Assembly (NCBI GenBank): GCA_002261155.1 | Contig: NKXN01000020.1 | Coordinates: 42,803-106,802, forward strand | Reading direction: 5' to 3' | Source of the DNA: Bacillaceae bacterium SAS-127 | GTDB lineage: Bacteria > Bacillota > Bacilli > Bacillales > Domibacillaceae | Length of the DNA stretch: 64,000 nucleotides | Shown here: positions 53,955-63,239 of the stretch, piece by piece | Numbering within the stretch: the stretch's first letter is position 1 | Layout of the letters: each line of letters starts with the position of its first letter | Program-made: the position numbers and the translations under genes | Notes under the pieces: generated by a model | Told to the model about the DNA's origin: nothing | The model's input: only the letters and a program-made list of their open reading frames with translations | The model's database searches: none

Positions 53955-55358
53955 ATGACCCCACACTGGAATGAAATTCAACCCGTCGATGAGTATAAAT
54001 CCTGTTTAAACGGGATACTTCATGAAACGGATCGTAAAATATTAACATTTCTGTACCAACCATTAATCGGTGCGAAATGTTTTAGTTTGTATATGACATT
54101 ATGGGCGGAAGTAGAAGAAAATCGCCTCGTTGCACGCGTGTCCAATCATTATTATTTAATGAATTTTATGGATATGAGTTTGCAAGAAATATATCAAGAA
54201 CGTCTCAAGCTAGAAGCGCTAGGTTTATTAAAAACATACGCCAAAAAAAGAGGCGACATACGTGAATTTATTTATGAGTTGCAGCCGCCGCTAACAGCGG
54301 AGCAGTTTTTCCATGATGGCATGCTGAATATATTTCTTTACCGGAAAATTGGACGTTCGCATTTTCAACGGTTAAAAGAGTTCTTTGTCGATCAGTTCAT
54401 CCCAAAAACAGAGTACCATGACGTCACGAGAGACTTTCAAGAAGTGTTTTCTGCGGGCCAAGCAATGATAAATGAAGAGGCGATTGAGGCTAGTCAAGTT
54501 TCCGAAAGCCAACAATTCATTTCTAAGGCAGAAAGTAAAGGGATTCCGCTTTCCGAGGATACCTTTGATTTCAGTCTTCTTGAAAGTGCCTTAAAAGGGG
54601 CGATGCTATCGAAAGTCATATTGACACCCTCTGTAAAGGAAACGATTGCGAAATTAGCTGTTCTTTATGGCATTGAACCACTTGAGATGAAAAATTTACT
54701 TTTATCCTCGATGGATGAAAAGGATGAGATTGCTCTAGAAGTGCTGCGGAAATCAGCGCGCGATTGGTATCAGCTAGAGAAAAATAGTGAACTTCCTGAA
54801 CTGATTCACCTCGTCCAACCAGTTCCATTACGAACAGTAGAGCATGAGCCAACGACACAAGAAGAACAATTGATGCATTATTTAGAAACAACATCTCCGA
54901 GACAAATACTTATTGATATTTCGGGGAGTTTGCCATCGAAATCGGATTTAAAGGTTATTGAAGGGGTGATGTTCCAACATAAGCTACCCGCAGGTGTCGT
55001 CAATGTCCTCATTCAATATGTACTTTTGAAAACCGATATGAAAATGACGAAAAGTTATGTGGAGAAAATCGCCTCTCATTGGGCGCGGAAAAAAGTAAAA
55101 ACGGTGAAAGACGCGATGGAGTTGGCGAAAAGTGAACACCGTCAGTATTTAGACTGGGCGCAAAATAAAAAACAACCGAGCAAAAAAGCGGCCATTCGTA
55201 CGGAAAAGCTACCTGAATGGTTTCATGAAACGGAAGAAACGGAGAAGCCAGCGGAGAAAGAGTCAGCTGCTATTGCAGCGAAAAGGCGTGAATTAGAAGA
55301 AAGGATCAAAAATAATCGATTAAAAAGGCAGGTGAAACAAGATGAAGAAAATAGATGA
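53955..55358 (+). CDS. dnaB: Replication initiation and membrane attachment protein DnaB
   Basis: A 467-residue Firmicutes primosome protein, not the helicase of the same name in E. coli. Two DnaB/DnaD-like regions are visible: a DDBH1-type N-terminal region (about 20-110, LYQPLIGAKCFSLYMTL) and a C-terminal DDBH2 domain (about 300-385, with TKSYVEKIASHWARKKVKT), then a basic tail. It helps load DnaC helicase together with DnaD and DnaI. It overlaps dnaI by 17 bases. Confidence 0.95.
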   Translation: MTPHWNEIQPVDEYKSCLNGILHETDRKILTFLYQPLIGAKCFSLYMTLWAEVEENRLVARVSNHYYLMNFMDMSLQEIYQERLKLEALGLLKTYAKKRGDIREFIYELQPPLTAEQFFHDGMLNIFLYRKIGRSHFQRLKEFFVDQFIPKTEYHDVTRDFQEVFSAGQAMINEEAIEASQVSESQQFISKAESKGIPLSEDTFDFSLLESALKGAMLSKVILTPSVKETIAKLAVLYGIEPLEMKNLLLSSMDEKDEIALEVLRKSARDWYQLEKNSELPELIHLVQPVPLRTVEHEPTTQEEQLMHYLETTSPRQILIDISGSLPSKSDLKVIEGVMFQHKLPAGVVNVLIQYVLLKTDMKMTKSYVEKIASHWARKKVKTVKDAMELAKSEHRQYLDWAQNKKQPSKKAAIRTEKLPEWFHETEETEKPAEKESAAIAAKRRELEERIKNNRLKRQVKQDEENR

Positions 55359-56274
55359 AACGATGAAACGATTGACGAGTTCTCCTGATTTTCAAACACG
55401 TTATGAAAACATGCGAAAAGAAATTTTAAGTGATCCATCGATTCAACAATTTATTAAGGAGAATGAACAAGAGATCTCATCAAATGTGATCAATAAAAAC
55501 TTAATGAAATTGTATGAATATAAATCGCAAAGTTTTTCCTGTGATAAATGCCCAAACCTTGATGGCTGTATCAATGTCGTGAAAGGTTTTGAACCGAAGC
55601 TCGTGTGGCGCAGGGGAGCTATTGATATTGATTACCATCGCTGTCGGAGTAAAATTCGTGACGATGAAAAACGCAAAAATGAGAAATTAATCGATAGCAT
55701 CTACGTGCCCAAAGATATTTTACATGCGACGTTTACGAATTTAGATCTTCAAGATCCAGATCGGTGGCAGGCGATTGAAACGGCGCAAAAATTTACAGAA
55801 GCGTATAAGAAAGATCAGCATACGAAAGGTCTTTATATTCACGGTTCGTTTGGCGTTGGTAAGTCATACTTACTCGGGGCAATTGCCAATGACTTGGCGG
55901 AAATAAATGTTTCCTCGCTTATCGTCTATTTCCCGGAATTTATTCGGGAAATGAAGCAGTCTTTTAACGACCAATCGATGAATAGTAAGTTAGAGGTCGT
56001 GAAAAAAGCAGCAGTGCTAATGCTTGACGATATCGGAGCGGAATCTATGTCTAGCTGGATGCGTGACGATATTCTTGGGACGATTTTGCAATTTCGGATG
56101 CTAGAAGGGTTACCGACTTTCTTTACATCTAACTTCAGCTATTCTGAATTAGAACACCATTTAACGTACTCGCAACGTGGAGAGAAGGAAGAGCTGAAAG
56201 CGAAGCGAGTGATGGAACGGATTCGATATTTAACGGTACCGGTGGAAATGAAAGGTCAGAATCGTCGGAAATAA
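55342..56274 (+). CDS. dnaI: Primosomal protein DnaI (helicase loader)
   Basis: A 310-residue AAA+ protein. The N-terminal helicase-interaction domain carries a zinc site (CDKCPNLDGC with a later YHRC, about 67-105). The AAA+ domain has Walker A GSFGVGKS (about 169-176) and Walker B VLMLDDIG, followed by ESMSSWMRDD and a sensor in FFTSNFS. It starts inside the last codons of dnaB behind AAAAGGCAGG, so the two are coupled. Confidence 0.95.
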   Translation: MKKIDETMKRLTSSPDFQTRYENMRKEILSDPSIQQFIKENEQEISSNVINKNLMKLYEYKSQSFSCDKCPNLDGCINVVKGFEPKLVWRRGAIDIDYHRCRSKIRDDEKRKNEKLIDSIYVPKDILHATFTNLDLQDPDRWQAIETAQKFTEAYKKDQHTKGLYIHGSFGVGKSYLLGAIANDLAEINVSSLIVYFPEFIREMKQSFNDQSMNSKLEVVKKAAVLMLDDIGAESMSSWMRDDILGTILQFRMLEGLPTFFTSNFSYSELEHHLTYSQRGEKEELKAKRVMERIRYLTVPVEMKGQNRRK

Positions 56275-56287
56275 TGAACAAGCCCTA

Positions 56288-56316
56288 TTGATTTTCATGT
56301 AAGGAAGTTCTATAAT
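56288..56316 (+). promoter_or_regulatory. thrS promoter
   Basis: TTGATT (56288-56293), 17 bases, TATAAT (56311-56316). Predicted start near 56323, just before the T-box leader. Confidence 0.7.
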
Positions 56317-56322
56317 AACGTA

Positions 56323-56594
56323 CATACATGATAAATATTGACAGGTTATGACGAGGACACGAGTCTTTTTTTACGGTTTTCAGAGAGGGAGAGCTAGGCT
56401 GAAACTTTCCTAACACGAAAAAAACACTTACCACCTCTGAACCACGGCCGTGAACGCAAGCCTTGCTAGTAATGGACCGCCGGCAGCAGCCGTTATCTGA
56501 ACTGGAGATTTCAACATTTTTTGTTGGAAAAGTAGGGTGGAATCGCGATTAAAACCTCGTCCCTTCATTAAATTGAAGGGATGGGGTTTTTTTA
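56323..56594 (+). ncRNA. T-box leader of thrS
   Basis: The conserved T-box sequence AGGGTGGAATCGCG is at 56534-56547 and is followed by a terminator whose 5' arm (CCTCGTCCCTTCA) can also pair with the T-box bulge helix to form the antiterminator; the 3' arm TTGAAGGGATGGGG and T7 end at 56593. The 5' part has the usual ACGAGGAC start of stem I. Uncharged tRNA-Thr should allow read-through. Several ACC triplets lie in the stem I region, but I could not fix the specifier by eye. This leader and the promoter fill the 362-base interval between dnaI and thrS. Confidence 0.9.
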
Positions 56595-56636
56595 TTTTTT
56601 ATGAAATTTTTATGAAAAAAGAAGGAGTTGGAAGTA

Positions 56637-58577
56637 ATGTCTGACATGATGAAAATTACATTCCCTGATGGGTCCATCAAGGAGTTTTCTAAAGGAACAA
56701 CGACAGAAGAAATCGCCCAATCGATTAGCCCCGGGCTAAGAAAGAAAGCATTAGCTGGTAAAGTGAATGGTCAATTATTCGATTTACGCACACCGATTGA
56801 CGAAGACGGAAGTTTAGAAATCGTGACACCGGATCATGAAGATGCGTTAGAAATTATGCGTCACAGCACAGCGCATTTAATGGCTCAAGCGGTTAAACGT
56901 ATCTATGGCGCAGAAAATGTGAAATTGGGTGTTGGTCCAGTTATCGAAGGTGGATTTTATTACGATATCGATTTAGATGAATCGATATCAGCAGAAGACT
57001 TACCGAAGATTGAAAAAGAAATGAAAAAAATCATCGGTGAAAACATTGAAGTTGTTCGTAAAGAAGTGAGTCGTAATGAAGCGCTGAAGTTTTACCAAGA
57101 GATTGGTGATGAATATAAAATTGAACTAATTGGTGCGATTCCTGAAGAGGAAACAGTGACAATGTATGAGCAAGGTGACTTTGTCGATCTTTGCCGTGGC
57201 GTTCATGTTCCGTCTACTAACAAAATCAAAGAATTTAAGCTATTAAGCATTGCAGGTGCCTACTGGCGTGGAGATAGCGATAATAAAATGCTACAACGTA
57301 TTTATGGTACAGCGTTCTTCACAAAAGAAGACTTAAAAAACCATTTACAAATGCTTGAAGAAGCGAAAGAGCGTGACCACCGTAAAATCGGTAAAGAGTT
57401 AAACTTATTTATGACTTCACAAAAAATTGGGCAAGGGTTACCGATGTGGCTTCCTAAAGGTGCGACTATTCGTCGAATTATTGAGCGCTACATCGTTGAT
57501 AAAGAAGAAAATCTTGGCTACAATCACGTGTATACACCAGTAATGGGAAGTATCGAATTGTATAAAACAAGTGGTCACCTCGACCATTACCAAGACAGTA
57601 TGTTCCCAGTGATGGAAATGGACAATGAGCAACTATTCCTTCGTCCGATGAACTGTCCACATCATATGATGATTTATAAAAATGGCATTCATTCGTATCG
57701 TCAATTGCCGATCCGCATCGCTGAATTAGGTACGATGCATCGCTATGAAATGTCAGGTGCGCTTTCAGGGTTGCAGCGTGTTCGAGGAATGACATTGAAT
57801 GATGCACATATTTTTGTTCGTCCAGATCAAATTAAAGAAGAACTTAAGCGCGTCGTTCAATTAATTCTTGAAGTATACAAGGACTTTGATTTGAATGATT
57901 ACTCTTTCCGTTTATCTTACCGCGATCCGGCTGATACAGAGAAATATTATAACGATGATGAAATGTGGGAAAAAGCACAAGGTATGCTGAAAGAAGCGAT
58001 GGATGAACTTGGCCTTGATTATTACGAAGCAGAAGGCGAAGCCGCATTCTACGGCCCGAAACTAGACGTGATGGTGAAAACAGCGTTAGGGAAAGAGGAA
58101 ACTTTATCAACAGCGCAATTGGATTTCTTATTGCCACAACGTTTTGATTTAACGTACATCGGTGAAGATGGTAAGCAACACCGTCCAATCGTTATTCACC
58201 GTGGAGTCGTATCGACAATGGAACGTTTCGTAGCCTTCCTAATTGAAGAATACAAGGGTGCATTCCCAACATGGTTGGCTCCTGTACAAGTTCAAGTCAT
58301 TCCAGTATCTGCTGACGTTCATTTTGATTACGCGAAGGAAGTACAAGAAAGTTTACGTGCAGCTGGCATTCGCGCAGAACTTGATGATCGCGAAGAAAAA
58401 ATCGGCTACAAAATCCGTGAAGCACAAATTCAAAAAACACCGTACATGCTTGTTGTTGGTGATAAAGAAATCGAAACAAAATCAGTTAACGTTCGTAAAT
58501 ATGGTGAACAAAAATCAGAAACAATCGTTTTCGATAACTTCTTGGAAATGATTAAGAAAGAAGCGAAAAAAGGGTAA
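56637..58577 (+). CDS. thrS: Threonyl-tRNA synthetase
   Basis: A 646-residue class II synthetase: TGS domain (about 1-63), editing domain with [10 protein letters not shown] and CRGVHVPST, catalytic core with motif 2 [22 protein letters not shown] sequence, Zn ligands in RPMNCPHHM, and C-terminal anticodon domain (about 540-646). ATG 56637 lies nine bases behind GAAGGAG; a TTG at 56628 touches that site and is unlikely. Expression is governed by the upstream T-box. Confidence 0.97.
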   Translation: MSDMMKITFPDGSIKEFSKGTTTEEIAQSISPGLRKKALAGKVNGQLFDLRTPIDEDGSLEIVTPDHEDALEIMRHSTAHLMAQAVKRIYGAENVKLGVGPVIEGGFYYDIDLDESISAEDLPKIEKEMKKIIGENIEVVRKEVSRNEALKFYQEIGDEYKIELIGAIPEEETVTMYEQGDFVDLCRGVHVPSTNKIKEFKLLSIAGAYWRGDSDNKMLQRIYGTAFFTKEDLKNHLQMLEEAKERDHRKIGKELNLFMTSQKIGQGLPMWLPKGATIRRIIERYIVDKEENLGYNHVYTPVMGSIELYKTSGHLDHYQDSMFPVMEMDNEQLFLRPMNCPHHMMIYKNGIHSYRQLPIRIAELGTMHRYEMSGALSGLQRVRGMTLNDAHIFVRPDQIKEELKRVVQLILEVYKDFDLNDYSFRLSYRDPADTEKYYNDDEMWEKAQGMLKEAMDELGLDYYEAEGEAAFYGPKLDVMVKTALGKEETLSTAQLDFLLPQRFDLTYIGEDGKQHRPIVIHRGVVSTMERFVAFLIEEYKGAFPTWLAPVQVQVIPVSADVHFDYAKEVQESLRAAGIRAELDDREEKIGYKIREAQIQKTPYMLVVGDKEIETKSVNVRKYGEQKSETIVFDNFLEMIKKEAKKG

Positions 58578-58642
58578 TTTAAAAAAAGTCCTTGATCTTT
58601 TGTTCAAGCTTTGTTAATATAATTTTTGTTGATGACAATGAA

Positions 58643-58671
58643 TTGACGAACATGATTCGTTGTGATATAGT
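58643..58671 (+). promoter_or_regulatory. infC-rpmI-rplT promoter
   Basis: TTGACG (58643-58648), 17 bases, TATAGT (58666-58671). The spacer holds the perfect inverted repeat ACGAA-CATGA-TTCGT (58646-58660). Confidence 0.75.
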
Positions 58672-58677
58672 TACTAA

Positions 58678-58818
58678 GGTGAACAGAATACACAAGCAGA
58701 AGCACCCGCTTCTCACCTGATTGACGCGCCAAGCAGTTGGCAGGTTTGAATGTAATGATTAATGGCCATTATACGGCTATTTCAATGCGGGTATGCTCAT
58801 ATACCCGCATTTTTTATT
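58678..58818 (+). ncRNA. Ribosomal protein L20 leader with attenuator
   Basis: The leader carries CCCGCTTCTCACCTGATTGACGC-like sequence and GTTGGCAGGT, the pattern of the Firmicutes L20 leader that mimics the L20 site on 23S rRNA. It ends in the terminator AATGCGGGTAT (58784-58794) / ATACCCGCATT (58801-58811) plus T run. L20 binding is expected to favour termination. Apart from promoter and leader nothing else is seen between thrS and infC (58578-58892). Confidence 0.85.
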
Positions 58819-58892
58819 GCCTTTAAACAGTTGACGTTCATGTGTATTCGTGAATATACGTGTATTCTAATAAACCTTGGAGGTGGCTAATT

Positions 58893-59411
58893 ATTAGCAA
58901 AGATATGTTTGTAAACGAGGGGATTCGTTCCCGTGAAGTTCGTCTCATTGACCAAAATGGAGAGCAGTTAGGAATTAAATCAAAATTCGATGCGCTCGAA
59001 ATTGCTTCACGCGCTAATCTTGATCTTGTGCTGGTTGCTCCAAATGCTAAACCGCCGGTCGCCCGTATTATGGACCACGGCAAGTTTAAATTTGAACAGC
59101 AGAAGAAAGAGAAAGAAGCTCGGAAAAATCAAAAGATCATTAATCTTAAAGAAGTTCGTCTTAGCCCGACGATTGAAGAGCATGATTTTAATACGAAACT
59201 TCGCAATGCGATTAAATTCCTTGAAAAAGGCGATAAAGTGAAAGCTTCAATCCGCTTCAAGGGACGTGCGATTACTCATAAAGAAATTGGACAACGTGTT
59301 CTTGACCGTTTTTCAAAAGCTTGTGAGGAAGTGTCTACTGTTGAAACCAAACCAAAAATGGATGGACGCAGTATGTTCTTAATCTTAGCACCTAAAAACG
59401 AAAAGCAATAA
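58893..59411 (+). CDS. infC: Translation initiation factor IF-3 (AUU start)
   Basis: A 172-residue IF-3 starting (M)[19 protein letters not shown]. No ATG, GTG or TTG is near the conserved N-terminus except one upstream GTG that would run through the ribosome site. GGAGGTG at 58879-58885 is seven bases from the second of two ATT codons (58893), so translation most likely starts at AUU, as known for infC in B. subtilis and E. coli, which allows IF-3 to limit its own synthesis. It has the N-terminal domain (about 1-75), basic linker [11 protein letters not shown] and C-terminal domain (about 85-170). Confidence 0.93.
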   Translation: MSKDMFVNEGIRSREVRLIDQNGEQLGIKSKFDALEIASRANLDLVLVAPNAKPPVARIMDHGKFKFEQQKKEKEARKNQKIINLKEVRLSPTIEEHDFNTKLRNAIKFLEKGDKVKASIRFKGRAITHKEIGQRVLDRFSKACEEVSTVETKPKMDGRSMFLILAPKNEKQ

Positions 59412-59430
59412 GTTTGAGGAGGAATAACAA

Positions 59431-59631
59431 ATGCCAAAAATGAAAACCCACCGCGGCTCAGCTAAGCGTTTCAAAAAAACAGGTTCTGGTAAATTAAAAC
59501 GTTCTCATGGCTACACTAGTCACTTATTTGCCAACAAATCTACAAAACAAAAACGTAAGCTTCGCAAAGGAACACTTGTATCTAAAGGCGATTTCAAACG
59601 CATTCGTCATATGTTAGACAATCTTAAGTAA
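59431..59631 (+). CDS. rpmI: 50S ribosomal protein L35
   Basis: A 66-residue basic protein starting [20 protein letters not shown], the L35 signature. It lies 19 bases behind infC with a GAGGAGG ribosome site and is co-transcribed with rplT under the L20 leader. Confidence 0.98.
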   Translation: MPKMKTHRGSAKRFKKTGSGKLKRSHGYTSHLFANKSTKQKRKLRKGTLVSKGDFKRIRHMLDNLK

Positions 59632-59661
59632 GACTAGGAACCATTATAGGAGGGAAATATT

Positions 59662-60021
59662 ATGCCACGCGTAAAAGGCGGAACAGTAACTCGCAGACGT
59701 CGTAAAAAAGTTCTTAAATTAGCAAAAGGTTTTTACGGTGCTAAACACCGTTTATATAAAGTTGCAAACCAACAAGTAATGAAATCTTTACAATATGCTT
59801 ACCGTGATCGTCGCCAGAAAAAACGTGACTTCCGTAAGCTTTGGATCACTCGTATCAATGCAGCAGCTCGCATGAACGGTCTTTCTTACAGCCGTTTAAT
59901 GCACGGTTTAAAGCTTGCTGAAATCGAAGTGAACCGCAAAATGCTTGCTGACTTAGCAATTAGCGATGAAAAAGCATTTGCTCAATTAGCAGACGCTGCA
60001 AAAGCTCAATTAAACAAATAA
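59662..60021 (+). CDS. rplT: 50S ribosomal protein L20
   Basis: A 119-residue protein with the long basic N-terminal helix ([20 protein letters not shown]) and globular RNA-binding C-terminal domain. It is needed early in 50S assembly and represses its own operon through the leader at 58678-58818. The ribosome site is AGGAGGG; a strong terminator follows. Confidence 0.98.
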   Translation: MPRVKGGTVTRRRRKKVLKLAKGFYGAKHRLYKVANQQVMKSLQYAYRDRRQKKRDFRKLWITRINAAARMNGLSYSRLMHGLKLAEIEVNRKMLADLAISDEKAFAQLADAAKAQLNK

Positions 60022-60030
60022 TTTTTGTTC

Positions 60031-60063
60031 AAAATCAGACCGCTTCGGCGCGTCTGATTTTTT
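60031..60063 (+). terminator. Terminator after rplT
   Basis: AAAATCAGAC (60031-60040) with GTCTGATTTT (60052-60061), CGCTTCGGCG loop region, T run. Confidence 0.93.
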
Positions 60064-60156
60064 ATTTTGGGTGGAAAGAGTGAAGGTTCACTAAAAGCTC
60101 CACGATTTCTGAAAAGCGAAATGTTTGATAAAATAAATGATGGGAGGAGATACAAT

Positions 60157-60405
60157 TTGTTCATTTATTTTGTTCTCATCAATGTCATCAGTTATGCGGT
60201 CATGGCAAATGATAAGAGGAAGGCGAAGCGCGGAGCTTGGCGGACGAGTGAGTTCACGCTATGGTTATTAGCATTCACTGGTGGCGCGGTTGGCAGTTGG
60301 GTAGCGATGCAGACATACCGGCATAAAACGAAGCATACCTCCTTTAAATATGGGATGCCGATATTAGCGGTGATCGATCTTGGATTGTTTGCGTATTTTT
60401 CATAA
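60157..60405 (+). CDS. ysdA: DUF1294 membrane protein YsdA
   Basis: About 82 residues with two or three membrane segments. DUF1294 motifs are visible: MANDKRKAKRGAWRTSE and GGAVGSWVAMQTYRHKTKH. The start is TTG 60157 behind GGGAGGAG; a longer reading from 60067 lacks this. Function is unknown. It lies directly after rplT as in B. subtilis. Confidence 0.85.
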   Translation: MFIYFVLINVISYAVMANDKRKAKRGAWRTSEFTLWLLAFTGGAVGSWVAMQTYRHKTKHTSFKYGMPILAVIDLGLFAYFS

Positions 60406-60426
60406 AGAATAAGGAGAATTGTCACA

Positions 60427-60864
60427 ATGAACTATAACTTAAAGATAAAACTACTACATAATGAGGCTCTTTTACCATTTCAAGCGAATGTAGGAGATGC
60501 AGGGTTAGATTTGTTTTCCGCAGAGGAAAAGGTCATTAAGTCAGGAGAAGCGGAATTAATTAGTACGGGGATTAGCATCGAGCTGCCAGAAGGAACAGAG
60601 GCGCAAGTGAGACCGAGAAGCGGCTTAGCATTAAAGCATGCGGTGACGGTATTAAATAGCCCGGGCACGATCGATGAAGGCTATAGAGGAGAAATTAAAG
60701 TCATTCTCATTAACCATGGAAAGGCAGATTTTAAAGTAGAGAAGCACATGAGAATTGCGCAAATGGTGATCGCGCCTGTCGCAACGGTAACGATCACTCA
60801 AGTGGAAGAGTTGTCCACTTCTGAGAGAGGAGAACGAGGGTTTGGATCTTCAGGGGTAAAATAA
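60427..60864 (+). CDS. dut: dUTP diphosphatase (trimeric dUTPase)
   Basis: A 145-residue enzyme with all five dUTPase motifs: DAGLDLFS (I), [10 protein letters not shown] (II), [15 protein letters not shown] (III), RIAQMVI (IV) and [10 protein letters not shown] (V). It hydrolyses dUTP to dUMP, keeping uracil out of DNA. B. subtilis carries dUTPase genes elsewhere (yncF, yosS) and has ysdB at this place, so the position differs. No phage genes surround it, and it reads as a normal chromosomal gene. AAGGAG precedes the ATG. Confidence 0.95.
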   Translation: MNYNLKIKLLHNEALLPFQANVGDAGLDLFSAEEKVIKSGEAELISTGISIELPEGTEAQVRPRSGLALKHAVTVLNSPGTIDEGYRGEIKVILINHGKADFKVEKHMRIAQMVIAPVATVTITQVEELSTSERGERGFGSSGVK

Positions 60865-60957
60865 AATAATAGCACTACTAACCGCAAATTTTGAATATTT
60901 GAGCAAAAATGCGTATACTTAAATAGATACACATTTTTTGATAAAGGAGGCTTTTCC

Positions 60958-62043
60958 ATGCCAAAAATGGATGAAACATTAACGATGCTGAAAGAACTGA
61001 CAGATGCGAAAGGGATTCCGGGTAATGAGCGTGAAGTTCGTGCTGTCATGAAAAAATACATAGAGCCGCTTTCCGATGAAGTCACAACAGACAACTTAGG
61101 AAGCTTAATTGCTAAAAAAGCAGGCGATGAAAACGGACCCAAAATCATGGTAGCGGGTCACTTAGATGAAGTTGGCTTCATGATTACTCAAATCGATGAT
61201 AAAGGTTTCCTTCGTTTCCAAACAGTCGGCGGCTGGTGGGGCCAAGTAATGCTTGCTCAACGCGTGACAATTGTCACGAGAAAAGGCGATGTAACTGGAA
61301 TTATTGGTTCAAAGCCACCACATATTTTACCGCCAGAAGCTCGTAAAAAACCGGTAGAAATTAAAGATATGTTTATTGATATCGGTGCTTCAAGTAAAGA
61401 AGAAGCGATGGAATGGGGCATTCGCCCGGGCGACATGGTCGTACCTTACTTCGAATTCACCGTGATGAACAATGAAAAAATGTTGTTAGCGAAAGCATGG
61501 GATAACCGCATTGGCTGTGCGATTGCGATCGACGTTATGAAGTATGTGAAGGACAAACAGCATAAAAATGTTGTATATGGTGTAGGAACGGTGCAGGAAG
61601 AAGTTGGTTTGCGTGGAGCGAAAACAGCGGCTCAAACGATTAAGCCAGATATCGCTTTCGGTGTAGATGTAGGTATTGCTGGGGACACACCTGGCATCTC
61701 TGAAAAAGAAGCGATGAGCAAAATGGGCAAAGGTCCACAAATTATTCTTTATGATGCATCGATGGTGTCTCATAAAGGATTACGTGATTTTGTCACAGAT
61801 GTGGCAGATGAGCTAGAAATTCCGTATCAATTCGATGCGATGGCTGGCGGCGGTACAGATTCAGGAGCGATCCACGTGACAGCAGGTGGAGTTCCAAGCT
61901 TATCTGTTACAATTGCGACACGCTACATCCACTCGCACGCAGCGATGCTTCATCGTGACGACTACGAAAATGCCGTCAAGCTTCTAGGAGAAGTGATCCT
62001 TCGCCTAGACCGCGACACTGTGAACAAAATTACGTTTGACTAA
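60958..62043 (+). CDS. ysdC: M42 family metallopeptidase YsdC
   Basis: A 361-residue glutamyl-aminopeptidase-like enzyme. Metal and catalytic residues of M42 are visible: [10 protein letters not shown] (His/Asp), AWDNRIGCA (bridging Asp), QEEVGLRGA (catalytic Glu and metal Glu), [12 protein letters not shown] (Asp), and RYIHSHAA (His). Members form dodecameric aminopeptidases with two metals. The ribosome site is AAAGGAGG. It follows dut after 93 bases. Confidence 0.93.
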   Translation: MPKMDETLTMLKELTDAKGIPGNEREVRAVMKKYIEPLSDEVTTDNLGSLIAKKAGDENGPKIMVAGHLDEVGFMITQIDDKGFLRFQTVGGWWGQVMLAQRVTIVTRKGDVTGIIGSKPPHILPPEARKKPVEIKDMFIDIGASSKEEAMEWGIRPGDMVVPYFEFTVMNNEKMLLAKAWDNRIGCAIAIDVMKYVKDKQHKNVVYGVGTVQEEVGLRGAKTAAQTIKPDIAFGVDVGIAGDTPGISEKEAMSKMGKGPQIILYDASMVSHKGLRDFVTDVADELEIPYQFDAMAGGGTDSGAIHVTAGGVPSLSVTIATRYIHSHAAMLHRDDYENAVKLLGEVILRLDRDTVNKITFD

Positions 62044-62067
62044 GAAAAGCGGTTGAAATTTATTTTA

Positions 62068-62109
62068 AAAAGTGTGATGAGCGAATGAATTGTTCATCAC
62101 GCTTTTTTT
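62068..62109 (+). terminator. Terminator after ysdC
   Basis: 11-bp stem (62070-62080 with 62094-62104, one wobble) followed by T7. Confidence 0.88.
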
Positions 62110-62143
62110 AAATAGCGATTATGTTAATTAGGGGAGATGTGTG

Positions 62144-62581
62144 ATGGAAAATTCGATTATTAAAGAATTGGTAACGGAAGAGGAAGTAATGAGTGCTTAT
62201 CCCGTAATGAATCAGCTACGAACGCATTTAGAAGAACAGACGTATCTCGACTTAGTACTAGAAGCAAAAGAAAAAGAGCAATACAAACTGTGTGCTTTAT
62301 TTCATGATGAAGAAATAGTCGCAGTTATTGGTTTTCAGCCGATGACGACGTTGTATTATGGCCGTTTTGTCTGGGTGTGTGATTTAGTAACAGCTGTTGA
62401 CAAGCGTTCGAAAGGCTATGGGGAGAAGCTACTTACATATGTTCATGAGTGGGCAAAAACTCATCGTTATGAAAGTGTTGCGTTGTCATCAGGAGTGCAA
62501 CGGATCGACGCTCACCGATTTTACGAACAAAAAATGAACTATGATAAAGTGAGTTTTATGTTTAAGCATACTTTGTTATAA
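62144..62581 (+). CDS. GNAT family N-acetyltransferase
   Basis: A 145-residue single-domain acetyltransferase. The acetyl-CoA loop is degenerate but recognisable in DKRSKGYGEKLLTYV (the usual R-x-x-G-x-G/A motif reads R-S-K-G-Y-G, about 89-94), preceded by the strand WVCDLVT and followed by FYEQKMNYDK near the end. The acceptor is unknown. ATG 62144 follows GGGGAG. It is nine bases before the DUF1648 gene, so the two form an operon. Confidence 0.85.
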   Translation: MENSIIKELVTEEEVMSAYPVMNQLRTHLEEQTYLDLVLEAKEKEQYKLCALFHDEEIVAVIGFQPMTTLYYGRFVWVCDLVTAVDKRSKGYGEKLLTYVHEWAKTHRYESVALSSGVQRIDAHRFYEQKMNYDKVSFMFKHTLL

Positions 62582-62590
62582 GGAGGAACT

Positions 62591-63109
62591 ATGAAGTTAG
62601 AGAATCAACCAATATTAAATATTCCTAAAACAACTTTTGAAAAGCTCTCTACTACCTTGTCTTTGCTACTGCTTATGGTGAATGTGATCTATCTATTGAT
62701 TCAATGGAGCGAGTTGCCGAATCAAGTACCCATTCATTTTGGGATTACTGGAGAAGCAGATGGCTGGGGAAGCAAAGGAATGATTTGGTTTTTGCCAATT
62801 ATGGGTTGTCTTTTATGGCTAGGTCTTACTTTGTTAGAAAGAGTGCCGCATTTACATAATTATAGTGGTTTAACGGAAGAAAATGTCGAATCCCAATATC
62901 GCAACTCGCGAATGATGCTTAATGTGATTAAAACGGAAATTATTATTTTTTTAGTATTAGCAAGTTACCAAAGTGTGCAAGTCGCACATGAAAATAGCTT
63001 CGGTCTTGGTATATGGGAGCTTCCGATCTTTTTAGGTGTGATATTCAGTACGATGGGATTTTTTATGTATCGGTCTTTCAAGTTAAAGCGAACGAGCGAC
63101 TCTTTATGA
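62591..63109 (+). CDS. DUF1648 domain membrane protein
   Basis: A 172-residue protein with four hydrophobic segments. The N-terminal DUF1648 domain contains LPNQVPIHFGITGEADGWGSKG (a PxHFxxxGxxDxWGSK pattern), the hallmark of the family. Some larger relatives (SdpI) protect against a secreted toxin, but this protein is short and no toxin gene is adjacent, so I do not infer immunity. The stop overlaps the terminator stem. Confidence 0.85.
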   Translation: MKLENQPILNIPKTTFEKLSTTLSLLLLMVNVIYLLIQWSELPNQVPIHFGITGEADGWGSKGMIWFLPIMGCLLWLGLTLLERVPHLHNYSGLTEENVESQYRNSRMMLNVIKTEIIIFLVLASYQSVQVAHENSFGLGIWELPIFLGVIFSTMGFFMYRSFKLKRTSDSL

Positions 63110-63126
63110 TGAAGAGTCGTTTTTTT
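63097..63126 (+). terminator. Terminator after the DUF1648 gene
   Basis: CGACTCTT (63097-63104) with AAGAGTCG (63112-63119), then T7. It overlaps the last codons. Confidence 0.9.
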
Positions 63127-63239
63127 ATTAGGCGATTACCTATTTTTTAGAAAGGCCATCGCCCTCTTTCGATCCAATGCATAGCATGTTAGTGGAAAGG
63201 CTAGTTTGTTAATTAAGATGGAAAGGGAGAATGTTTGTC

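Noticed and set aside
60427..60864. dUTPase as a sign of a prophage
   Set aside because: The gene stands between ysdA and ysdC with no phage genes, integrase or att site around it.
62591..63109. SdpI-like toxin immunity protein
   Set aside because: It shares DUF1648 with SdpI, but is shorter, and no toxin, processing protein or regulator is adjacent; the neighbour is a GNAT gene.
63180..63210. Sigma-K promoter (CATAGCATG) before the glycine-rich gene
   Set aside because: The -10 match to CATANNNTA is incomplete and no -35 AC is at the proper distance, so sporulation control is not shown.
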